The notes under the pieces: model-generated
What the model was told of the DNA's origin: nothing
The model's database searches: none
What the model saw: the letters and a program-made list of their open reading frames with translations, nothing else
Source: Planctomycetaceae bacterium UBA2972
GTDB lineage: Bacteria; Planctomycetota; Planctomycetia; Pirellulales; Pirellulaceae
Reading direction: 5' to 3'
DNA: 24,674 nt
NCBI GenBank assembly: GCA_002348315.1
Contig: DEAW01000007.1
Coordinates: forward strand, 1-24,674
Shown here: piece after piece, positions 17,346 to 23,776 of the stretch
Numbering within the stretch: the first letter of the stretch is position 1
Layout: each line of letters opens with the position of its first letter
Position numbers and translations under genes: made by a program

Positions 17346-19115
17346 GGTCGTTTCCAGATAGCCCGTTTTATCCCAGCCTCTAGCCAGGTTATATGCCTGA
17401 ATCAGAGATTGGAGCGTCTCATGGTTCAGTGTTGCCTGATCATCATCGTCCAACGCAGAAGTTAACATCCGGGATGGAAGCGTGTCTTCTTTCGGCGTCC
17501 AACCACTGGCGATGTTAAATTCCTTTTTAGCGTTGATGATGGACCGGGCGGATTCCAAAAGGTCTTCACGAGTGAGACTCCAACCTGTTACCAGATTTAG
17601 CATCTCAGAAGATTCCGCAAAGTAGTCATCAAATACACCGCGTAGAAATTTGCAAAGGATCATTGAATCCATAATCGCTGCTTTATCTTCTGTCTCAACG
17701 GCTAAGCGGGCCTGTTCAATGGTGACATTCCGCCGGTCCACAGACTCCATGAAGTCGACTTCATATGCACCGCTGCGATTATGATCGGCGCCTCGCGTAC
17801 CAACGGCGAAACCTAGTGCCATAGTTTGGAGTGCTCGCGGTTCGTAGCCGGGCAGTTCAAGCCCTTTGACTTGAGGTGCAAATGCGATGGAATCGTTGCC
17901 GATGGTCTGTGCCAGCACTCTGCTGCCGAGGGCGAACTGTTTTCCCACTCCCTCAACCTGTCCGATTAGGTGAATGGCTTTCAGTAATGCCTCGCCATCG
18001 CCAAAACGAAGCCATGGTTCGTCAAGGAGCCCACGTTCGACGCATTCCATCGCAAAGGCAATGGTGCCGCCGGTACTAATCGTATCGATTCCGTAATGGT
18101 CGCAAAGTTGAGAGGCCTGGAGGACAGTTTGCTGGTCGCGGACCTCGCAAAGGGGCCCTAAAGCAAATAGGTTTTCATATTCGATACGAGTGGAGTGCGT
18201 TTGGCCGTCCAGAGGGATATCGTAGATATGGGTACAACCTATGGTGCAGACGGCACAACTACTTTTCATTTTGTCACGTGCAGCATCCATTGCTTCCGGT
18301 GAGAGTTCTGCCGAGCCGTCAAAGGAACCGCGTTGAAAATTCCGAGTGGGTAGACAGCGAAGACGATTGAATACAAGGACATTCGCTGCCGTGCCCAGCT
18401 CTCGATATTTTTCCGTGGCAGGACCAAAAGACCGCTTAGAAAGATCACGTGCACGCTCGACTAAGCCTTCCGAGTTGGCCCAGTCTGTTCGTTTGGTTCC
18501 CCGGACAGCAATGGCTTTGATATTCTTGGATCCCAGAACCGCTCCGCTTCCCCCTCGCCCTGCATGTCGACCGCTATGTGAGATGGTTGCATAGCGTACA
18601 AGGTTTTCACCGCCAGGCCCAATAACGGCGAAGGAATAATCTTTGCCAAAGTCCTCACGCAGTCGTGTCTCTGCCTGATCCGCTGATAATCTCCAAAGGT
18701 GTTCCGCTGATTGCAGAGAGACGTTGTCCTCGTCAATCACCAGGATCGAAGGGATAGCAGCCCGGCCTTGAATCAAGATTGCGTCATGGCCTGTACGCTT
18801 GCCGGCGATGGCGAAAGTACTACTTGCCAGAGAATCGTTAATTCGTCCGGTTAACGGACTGCGACTCACCACGGCAAACTTAGCACTGGTGGTTAACGGA
18901 CTTCCAACCAAAGGGCTGAAAGCAAAGACAAGGGAGGACTCCGGAGCCAGGGGATCATGTTTCCAGGCCTCATGTTCTAGTAATAACCGCGTTCCTAAAC
19001 CACTACCTCCTAAATAGGTACGTAACAATTCGGGATTTAGTGGTTTTGGCTGCGCTGTACCGGACGTTACGTCCACTTGCAGGTACTGACCATGGTATCC
19101 ATGAAGATTGCTCAT
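17337..19115 (-). CDS. Aldehyde:ferredoxin oxidoreductase family tungsten/molybdenum enzyme, 592 aa
   Basis: AOR-family enzymes oxidise aldehydes (or run in reverse on acids) with ferredoxin, using a tungsten or molybdenum bis-pyranopterin and one [4Fe-4S] cluster. The N-terminal domain has the family signature GYHGQYLQVDVTSG...LLRTYLGGSGLGTRLL. The cluster ligands are present: Cys287, Cys290 and Cys294 (SCAVCTIGC) and a fourth, Cys488, in DSMILCKF. The two pterin-binding motifs are DHYGID (Asp339-Asp344) and DSMILC (from Asp483), the second with Ile where Gly is usual. GRHAGRGGSGAVLGSKNIKAI is also typical. No signal peptide. The start follows the MoaD-like gene by 5 bases, with an AGGTGG Shine-Dalgarno lying inside that gene's final codons, so the two are coupled. 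Which aldehyde, and whether W or Mo is used, cannot be read here. The family is certain. Confidence 0.93.
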   Translation of the reverse strand: MSNLHGYHGQYLQVDVTSGTAQPKPLNPELLRTYLGGSGLGTRLLLEHEAWKHDPLAPESSLVFAFSPLVGSPLTTSAKFAVVSRSPLTGRINDSLASSTFAIAGKRTGHDAILIQGRAAIPSILVIDEDNVSLQSAEHLWRLSADQAETRLREDFGKDYSFAVIGPGGENLVRYATISHSGRHAGRGGSGAVLGSKNIKAIAVRGTKRTDWANSEGLVERARDLSKRSFGPATEKYRELGTAANVLVFNRLRCLPTRNFQRGSFDGSAELSPEAMDAARDKMKSSCAVCTIGCTHIYDIPLDGQTHSTRIEYENLFALGPLCEVRDQQTVLQASQLCDHYGIDTISTGGTIAFAMECVERGLLDEPWLRFGDGEALLKAIHLIGQVEGVGKQFALGSRVLAQTIGNDSIAFAPQVKGLELPGYEPRALQTMALGFAVGTRGADHNRSGAYEVDFMESVDRRNVTIEQARLAVETEDKAAIMDSMILCKFLRGVFDDYFAESSEMLNLVTGWSLTREDLLESARSIINAKKEFNIASGWTPKEDTLPSRMLTSALDDDDQATLNHETLQSLIQAYNLARGWDKTGYLETTSL

Positions 19116-19120
19116 ACCAA

Positions 19121-19396
19121 TTACCCACCTGCGTCCATTGAAAGGATCAACAGGGAATCACCATCCTGCGCGAATCCATCATCGACCTGATAGAATTTAT
19201 CGCCGTTGAGATTGACAGTGAAATTCTTATTAATCTCGTCACCATCCATACAGTGCTTTTGAAATTCAGGGTGTCGTCTGGCGATTGTCAGGATGATATC
19301 CTTAATGCCCATCTGCTCATGATCAAAAACCAGCATCTCACTGGCGATACCGACTCGCTGCCTGGGAATACCATAATATTCAATTTTGATCTTCAT
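19121..19396 (-). CDS. MoaD/ThiS-like ubiquitin-fold sulfur carrier, 91 aa
   Basis: A small beta-grasp protein ending in Gly-Gly (LLILSMDAGG), the tail that becomes a thiocarboxylate in MoaD to deliver sulfur to molybdopterin. The start MKIKIEYYGIPRQRVG and the FTVNLNGDKFYQVDDGF...DGDSLLIL core fit the fold. I chose ATG 19396 over an in-frame TTG at 19432, because the family begins directly with the first beta-strand and the length becomes normal. It immediately precedes the AOR gene and is probably its dedicated cofactor-sulfur carrier. ThiS-like use cannot be excluded, but the neighbour makes that less likely. No MoaE, MoaA or MoeB gene is in the window. Confidence 0.85.
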   Translation of the reverse strand: MKIKIEYYGIPRQRVGIASEMLVFDHEQMGIKDIILTIARRHPEFQKHCMDGDEINKNFTVNLNGDKFYQVDDGFAQDGDSLLILSMDAGG

Positions 19397-19532
19397 GGAA
19401 AAATGGCGTGAGGGGGTGACGGTTGCTTGCAAGAAGACACGGCAGGCAGGAAAATGAACCTATCCTTCATGTTAAGCACTGAAGTAGAAATCGACAATAA
19501 ATCAATTGCTGGAGAGTATGGACTATCATTGC

Positions 19533-19544
19533 TCTCGGCCGAGA
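19533..19544. repeat. Perfect 12-bp palindrome TCTCGGCCGAGA
   Basis: Two 6-base halves in exact dyad symmetry, 24 bases before the DUF1080 start and in the gap shared with the MoaD-AOR pair. It could be an operator for a dimeric regulator. No second copy was noticed in the window. Confidence 0.4.
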
Positions 19545-19554
19545 AAACCTTTAG

Positions 19555-19559
19555 AAGGA
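19555..19559 (+). promoter_or_regulatory. Shine-Dalgarno that fixes the DUF1080 start
   Basis: AAGGA, preceded by AG, stands 9 bases before ATG 19569. It lies inside the frame of the alternative upstream ATG at 19506, which has no such site. Confidence 0.7.
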
Positions 19560-19568
19560 TTACCTACT

Positions 19569-20579
19569 ATGTACCGTACTTTTACGCGAGTCCTGGCTGT
19601 TGCCGTCACTTTGATCGCTGGGATTGCAACTCTCAATGCCGCCGGACCGAAAATCACCGACCCGGCCAAAGTCGATAGCGACTACGCATTGCAGGGCGAA
19701 TATACCGGCACGTTTGAAGACAATGGAGAGACATTTAAAGCAGGTGCCCAGATTATTGCGTTAGGAAATGGCGAGTTCGCAATTTCATTTTATCCCGGCG
19801 GTCTTCCGGGAGACGGTTTTGGTAAAGATAAGTCCAAGGTTGTTCGTGCCAATGGAAAGTTGGAAAAGGGGCAAGTAAAGTTTACTTTGGATAAAGGCTC
19901 GGCAGTGTTATCGAAAGATGGCATCGCCCTATTCAATACGAAGGGAGAAGGCGGGCCGGTACTTAAAAAAGTAAATCGCATGAGCCCAACGCTCGGGGCT
20001 AAACCTCCCAGGGGTGCGGTCGTGCTGTTTGATGGATCCAACGTGGACAACTGGAAGAACGGTCGATTGTCAGACGACGGCCTTTTGATGGAAGGGACGA
20101 CCAGCAAAAACCTGTTCCAGGATCATCGAATTCATCTGGAGTTCCGTATTCCTTATCAACCATTAGATCGGGGTCAGGGAAGAGGAAACTCAGGTATCTA
20201 CGTTCAGGGACGCTATGAAATCCAAATGCTTGATTCCTTTGGATTAGTTGGTGCTATGAATGAGTGTGGAGGTATCTATAGTGTCACCGATACGCCAATC
20301 AATATGGCGTTCCCGCCTCTGACCTGGCAAACCTACGACATTTATTACACGGCTGGTCGATATGACGACAATCAAAAGGTGGTCAAACATCCGTCGGTGA
20401 CTGTTTATCACAACGGTGTAAAAATTCATGACAACGTTCAGCTTCCTGGCGGACGTAACACGACTGCCGCACCGCTTAAAGCGGGAGCTGCTCCCGGTCC
20501 GGTATTTTTACAGAATCACGGCTGCCCTGTTCGTTACCGAAATATCTGGGTCGTTGAAAGTGCCGCCGAAGAAAAGTAA
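19569..20579 (+). CDS. Secreted DUF1080 (3-keto-disaccharide hydrolase-like) protein, 336 aa
   Basis: DUF1080 proteins have a concanavalin-like beta-sandwich, are abundant in planctomycetes, and include members that hydrolyse 3-keto-glycosides. The ATG at 19569 is chosen for its AAGGA site and the signal peptide that follows (YRTFTRVLAVAVTLIAGIATLNAAG). Residues about 35-140 form a lineage-type beta region (LQGEYTGTFEDNGETFKAGA). The DUF1080 domain runs from about 150 to the end, with GAVVLFDGSNVDNWK, FQDHRIHLEFRIPY, RGNSGIYVQGRYEIQMLDSFG, WQTYDIYYTAGRYD and VTVYHNGVKIHDNVQL, all characteristic. The product is exported or periplasmic. The gene is monocistronic, with a hairpin terminator after it. 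Sugar specificity is unknown. Confidence 0.9.
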   Translation: MYRTFTRVLAVAVTLIAGIATLNAAGPKITDPAKVDSDYALQGEYTGTFEDNGETFKAGAQIIALGNGEFAISFYPGGLPGDGFGKDKSKVVRANGKLEKGQVKFTLDKGSAVLSKDGIALFNTKGEGGPVLKKVNRMSPTLGAKPPRGAVVLFDGSNVDNWKNGRLSDDGLLMEGTTSKNLFQDHRIHLEFRIPYQPLDRGQGRGNSGIYVQGRYEIQMLDSFGLVGAMNECGGIYSVTDTPINMAFPPLTWQTYDIYYTAGRYDDNQKVVKHPSVTVYHNGVKIHDNVQLPGGRNTTAAPLKAGAAPGPVFLQNHGCPVRYRNIWVVESAAEEK

Positions 20580-20610
20580 TCGCGTTACTACTTCAGGCAA
20601 TCATTGGAGA

Positions 20611-20645
20611 GGCTACAACTCTATTCAGGGTTGTAGTCTTCTTCG
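20611..20645 (+). terminator. Hairpin terminator after DUF1080, overlapping the end of the VOC gene
   Basis: GGCTACAACTC (20611-20621) pairs with GGGTTGTAGTC (20628-20638) in 11 pairs, two of them G-U, around a 6-base loop. A pyrimidine-rich TTCTTC tract follows. On the minus-strand RNA the two G-U pairs become A-C mismatches, so the stem favours the plus-strand transcript. Its 3' arm consists of the last VOC codons and the loop side includes the VOC stop. Confidence 0.6.
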
Positions 20646-21004
20646 TCAATAACTTCAAAAATATAACCGTTTGGGTCTCTAAAGAAGAATCGCTCAAAAG
20701 GAGTGTTTCGTATAGGAGCGATTAACTCGGCCCCCTGTTCTACCAGCCGCGACTTTAGTCCGGAAAAGTCACTGCCCGGGTAAAAGACAGCAAAGTGTCT
20801 TCCAAATTCCGCTTCGAATTCAGAGACTTGAAATCCATCCACCAGCAAAAGGTGCAATTGTTGTCCGGGCGCAATATCCAGCCAGTCGGCTGTTCGATCA
20901 ATATTGTCAGGCTGTGAAATAGGTGTCCACCCCAGCGTCTTCTGAAAAAACTGACTGGAAGCAACAACGTCTCTGGTGGCCAAAGTTAAATGAGCGAACG
21001 ACAT
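20621..21004 (-). CDS. VOC family protein (glyoxalase/dioxygenase fold), 127 aa
   Basis: A single-module vicinal-oxygen-chelate protein. Two beta-alpha-beta-beta-beta units are visible: AHLTLATRDVVASSQFFQKTLGWT and HFAVFYPGSDFSGLKSRLVEQGAELIAP. The ending FFFRDPNGYIFEVIDEEDY is typical. His5, a histidine in QLHLLLVDG or GRHFAVF, and the Glu of YIFEVI could form the metal site. Glyoxalase I, fosfomycin-resistance proteins and extradiol dioxygenases share this fold, and the sequence does not choose between them. The ATG has AAGGA 6 bases upstream. It is divergent from the VWA lipoprotein gene. A 10-bp inverted repeat upstream overlaps the ribosome binding site, so expression may be controlled. 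Confidence 0.85.
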   Translation of the reverse strand: MSFAHLTLATRDVVASSQFFQKTLGWTPISQPDNIDRTADWLDIAPGQQLHLLLVDGFQVSEFEAEFGRHFAVFYPGSDFSGLKSRLVEQGAELIAPIRNTPFERFFFRDPNGYIFEVIDEEDYNPE

Positions 21005-21009
21005 AGGAA

Positions 21010-21048
21010 TTCCTTATTTTCGAGATGGCCTCTATCATAAATAAGGAA
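21010..21048. promoter_or_regulatory. 10-bp perfect inverted repeat covering the VOC gene's ribosome binding site
   Basis: TTCCTTATTT (21010-21019) and AAATAAGGAA (21039-21048) are exact reverse complements separated by 19 bases. On the minus strand the proximal arm contains the AAGGA that precedes the VOC ATG, so an mRNA hairpin would hide it. Alternatively, TATGAT on the minus strand (21034-21039) looks like a -10 box, with TTTATT 17 bases before it. In that case transcription starts inside the dyad, and the repeat would act as a DNA operator. Confidence 0.5.
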
Positions 21049-21122
21049 GTCGATACAATAAACTCAGGAGAGTTCATTCGCAGGACTTTCTTCGACTTGA
21101 AAACTACGGAACGACTTATTCT

Positions 21123-22748
21123 ATGAAGATCTGCAAACTGGCTAGCTTATTGTTCGTGTTATTTGCATTGGGTTGCGATGAGACAGAGATTGCCGAGCAA
21201 ACCAAGGTCGATGAGCCTCGTGAATTGGTCCCCGGGGTGGATGTTCCATTGAACCCGCAGGGCGATATTCGCCCTAAGCCAAAACCAAAGCCAGCACTCA
21301 ATCTTGAGGCCGAAGCGCCACCCCGGAGATTGGTCAATACGGCAGGTATTATTCAGCCGGAAGTGACCAGATTACTACAGCAGATAGACCAAAGTCGTCA
21401 GGAAGGCCCGACCGTGGTTGCCTGGATTATGGACAGCTCAAAAAGTGCTGCCAATATGGTTGATGGAGTACGGCTTCAGGTTCAGTATTATTACGATGAA
21501 CTGGCGGTCGAACGAGAGAAACTGGAGATGGAAGAGTCAGCCGAAATAGAACACCATCATCTTTTTACTTCGGTTTACACCTTTGGCGAGTCGACAGAAT
21601 GCCTCCTTACAAAAAGTGGTGACCTTACTGAAGCGAAGGAAGCATTGGCTTCTGTCGCAGTCGATAATTCAGGAGTTGAAAATTCCTTCGCTGCATTGAA
21701 AGAGGCATTCGAAGAAGTAAGAGAAATGCGAGTGGAGCACGGCTTTGAAGTGTTTCTGGTGGTTGTGACTGATGAAGCCGGTGATGATCAACAGCTTGCT
21801 GAAGATCTGAGACCCGAACTAGTGAAAACCGCGATCCCTCTCTATGTGGTTGGCGTTAACGCTCCGTTTGGCAAGCAGGCCATACTGCCTCAACATGTCG
21901 AGGCCGGTGCCAATGGTCAGGACCAACGTCAGTTTATTAATCAGGGGCCCGAAACACGGGATCTGGAGCAGCTCTTTCTGGCCTATCCAGCTGCCGGCTT
22001 AAGTATGGATACGGTGGATAGCGGTTATGGACCGTTCGCCTGGGAATTATTGTGCCGCAGTAGTGGCGGCGTTTTCCTGGGGTTAAAAGCTCCGGGTTAC
22101 ACCTCGGCCATGTTAAGCAAACCGGGAGGTCGGCCGGTGGCTTTAATTGGCTCCTATGGTAGTGCCAGGATGGCAAAATACGCTCCGGACTATGTTAGCC
22201 GGGCGAAATACGATGAGATGGTTCAGGCTAATGGCGCCATCCAGGCATTACTGGATGTTGCTCAACTTGACGATATTCCAACGCTCATTAACTATCAGGT
22301 CGATTTTGATGGTGCAGATGTCACCCGTTTGAATCAGGCATTGAGCCAGGCTCAATTAGGAGCAGCTCAAATTGAACCCGGACTGGAAGCTGCTTATAAC
22401 ATCCTAGCCAAAGGTGAAGCGGATCGTGGTAACCTGATAAAGCCGAGATGGCAGGCCGGATTTGATTTAGCGATGGGACGTATTCTGGCCGCGAAGTCCA
22501 GAGTGGAAGGCTACAATGCGATGTTGGCAGCTTTGAAGCGGGGTAAGTCGTTTGCCAATGAAGGAAGTACACGTTGGGTACTTACGCCGGCCGAAGAGAC
22601 GGAAGCAGGTAGTGCGGTGAAAAAACTTGGCGAGCGAGCGGTGGAGTATCTGAAGCGAGTTCAAGCTGAACATGAAGGTACTCCCTGGGCACAGATGGCG
22701 GAGATGGAATTACAGGTGCCGGTAGGCTGGAAGTGGATGGAACAGTAA
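21123..22748 (+). CDS. Von Willebrand factor A-domain lipoprotein, 541 aa
   Basis: An envelope-anchored VWA protein. The N-terminus KICKLASLLFVLFALGC gives a lipobox-like signal with acylated Cys18, followed by Asp-Glu. A proline/lysine-rich linker (RPKPKPKPA) follows. The VWA domain spans about residues 95-270, with a MIDAS motif Asp104-Ser-Ser-Lys-Ser108 (IMDSSKS), VENSFAALKEAF and VVVTDEAGDD (Asp217), so metal-dependent adhesion looks intact. The remaining 270 residues include GPFAWELLCRSSGGVFLGL and a helical, Ala/Glu-rich C-terminus near 395-530. It resembles planctomycete VWA proteins of unknown role; I do not recognise a specific pathway. Its stop overlaps the start of the next small gene (TAATG), which implies translational coupling. 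No Shine-Dalgarno is obvious. Confidence 0.85.
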   Translation: MKICKLASLLFVLFALGCDETEIAEQTKVDEPRELVPGVDVPLNPQGDIRPKPKPKPALNLEAEAPPRRLVNTAGIIQPEVTRLLQQIDQSRQEGPTVVAWIMDSSKSAANMVDGVRLQVQYYYDELAVEREKLEMEESAEIEHHHLFTSVYTFGESTECLLTKSGDLTEAKEALASVAVDNSGVENSFAALKEAFEEVREMRVEHGFEVFLVVVTDEAGDDQQLAEDLRPELVKTAIPLYVVGVNAPFGKQAILPQHVEAGANGQDQRQFINQGPETRDLEQLFLAYPAAGLSMDTVDSGYGPFAWELLCRSSGGVFLGLKAPGYTSAMLSKPGGRPVALIGSYGSARMAKYAPDYVSRAKYDEMVQANGAIQALLDVAQLDDIPTLINYQVDFDGADVTRLNQALSQAQLGAAQIEPGLEAAYNILAKGEADRGNLIKPRWQAGFDLAMGRILAAKSRVEGYNAMLAALKRGKSFANEGSTRWVLTPAEETEAGSAVKKLGERAVEYLKRVQAEHEGTPWAQMAEMELQVPVGWKWMEQ

Positions 22749-22939
22749 TGAGCGAACAGAAACCAGATCAGGAATTCGAATTGCCGATTTACAAGTCACA
22801 GGATTGTGAAAGTGAAACCGTTGAGCCACAGGTGACGCTGGATATGTTTAATGAGCTGCAATTGGAAGTGATGCAGTTACGAGCGGAGTTTTCCAAACTT
22901 CGAAGGCAGCTCGAAGAGCAAGCTGAAACGGACCACTAG
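22748..22939 (+). CDS. Small coiled-coil protein coupled to the VWA lipoprotein, 63 aa
   Basis: A short acidic protein, not a member of any family I can name. The N-terminal half is charged and disordered-looking. Residues about 32-60 (VTLDMFNELQLEVMQLRAEFSKLRRQLEEQA) show heptad-like spacing of Leu, Val, Met and Phe and should form a coiled coil. The ATG at 22748 overlaps the VWA stop as TAATG; a frame start 15 bases upstream is less likely. A cytoplasmic or complex-stabilising partner of the VWA product is a guess from the overlap. Its stop codon shares the CTAG at 22936-22939 with the stop of the converging PNP gene. Confidence 0.75.
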   Translation: MSEQKPDQEFELPIYKSQDCESETVEPQVTLDMFNELQLEVMQLRAEFSKLRRQLEEQAETDH

Positions 22940-23772
22940 AGTGTCCGAAGCAGGTTCGTTACGATCGCTGTCAACTTGGGTTCTGCTAACCGGGCAATAT
23001 CAACCACCTCTTCTGCGGTGGTCTCTGTCAGTACATTCGGCTTAGCCACATTGGTTACGGCGGACAGTGCCAGCACTCGCATGTTCAGTGAATGCGCGGT
23101 AAGTACTTCAGGAACAGTAGACATTCCCACGACGTCACCTCCGATCTTCCGGACCATGCGATATTCACTGCGTGTTTCATAATTAGGCCCGGTAAGGCTG
23201 ACATAGCATCCTTCATGGATAGCGAAATCCTGGTCTCGTCCGGTTTGTAATGCTAACTCGATCAAATCCTGATCGTAAAGCAAGGTGCCAGGCTGCTCTA
23301 ATGCCGGTGCAATCAGCGACGCATTACTCAATTGATGATTTTGACGAAACATCAGGTTAATGTGGCTACTCATCACCATGATGTCTCCGCCGGCATATTT
23401 CGGGTTTACGCCGCCGCTGGCATTGGAGACTACCAGAATGTCGGCACCTAACGACTGCATGACATGAACAGGCAGGACAGCATCTGCCAGGGGGTAACCC
23501 TCATAGAGGTGAAAGCGTCCCTGCATGGCAACCACGGTTATTTCTTCCAATGTGCCAACAACCAGCTGGCCCTGATGACTAAGAGCGGTTGATTGAGGAA
23601 AATGAGGAATTTCTGCGTAAGGTAGTGTTAGTTCGGGCGTAATATGAGTGGCCAATTTCCCAAGTCCTGTACCCAGGATGATCGCTACACGGGGTACAGA
23701 ATCGGTTTGTTGGCGCACGAAGGAGGTGGCCTGCGAGACTTTTTCCGAGTAGGACAACTCTGGCGAAGACAT
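22936..23772 (-). CDS. Purine nucleoside phosphorylase, Asn-type paralog, 278 aa
   Basis: A trimeric-type PNP that splits purine nucleosides with phosphate for salvage. Phosphate and ribose motifs are complete: ILGTGLGKL, HFPQSTALSHQG, GRFHLYEGYPLADA, VSNASGGVNPKYAGGDIMV, GPNYETRSEYR (base-binding Glu) and DVVGMSTVPEVL. The base-recognition position is Asn241 in VTNVAKPN, as in 6-oxopurine (inosine/guanosine) PNPs. The His that contacts the ribose 5'-OH in human PNP (in ANHEEV) is replaced by Ala in TTAEEV. ATG 23772 is chosen over an upstream TTG at 23796. It lies 4 bases after the stop of the paralogous upstream gene, so the pair is an operon. Confidence 0.92.
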   Translation of the reverse strand: MSSPELSYSEKVSQATSFVRQQTDSVPRVAIILGTGLGKLATHITPELTLPYAEIPHFPQSTALSHQGQLVVGTLEEITVVAMQGRFHLYEGYPLADAVLPVHVMQSLGADILVVSNASGGVNPKYAGGDIMVMSSHINLMFRQNHQLSNASLIAPALEQPGTLLYDQDLIELALQTGRDQDFAIHEGCYVSLTGPNYETRSEYRMVRKIGGDVVGMSTVPEVLTAHSLNMRVLALSAVTNVAKPNVLTETTAEEVVDIARLAEPKLTAIVTNLLRTL

Positions 23773-23776
23773 GAAG

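Larger units (their letters stand above)
19397..19568. other. Divergent intergenic region, MoaD-like / DUF1080
   Basis: About 170 bases between two divergent genes. TCGACA (19491-19496) followed 17 bases later by GAGTAT (19514-19519) is a weak sigma-70 candidate for the plus-strand gene. A perfect 12-bp palindrome lies at 19533-19544, which would fall just after such a start site. No convincing promoter was seen for the MoaD-AOR pair. Confidence 0.3.
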
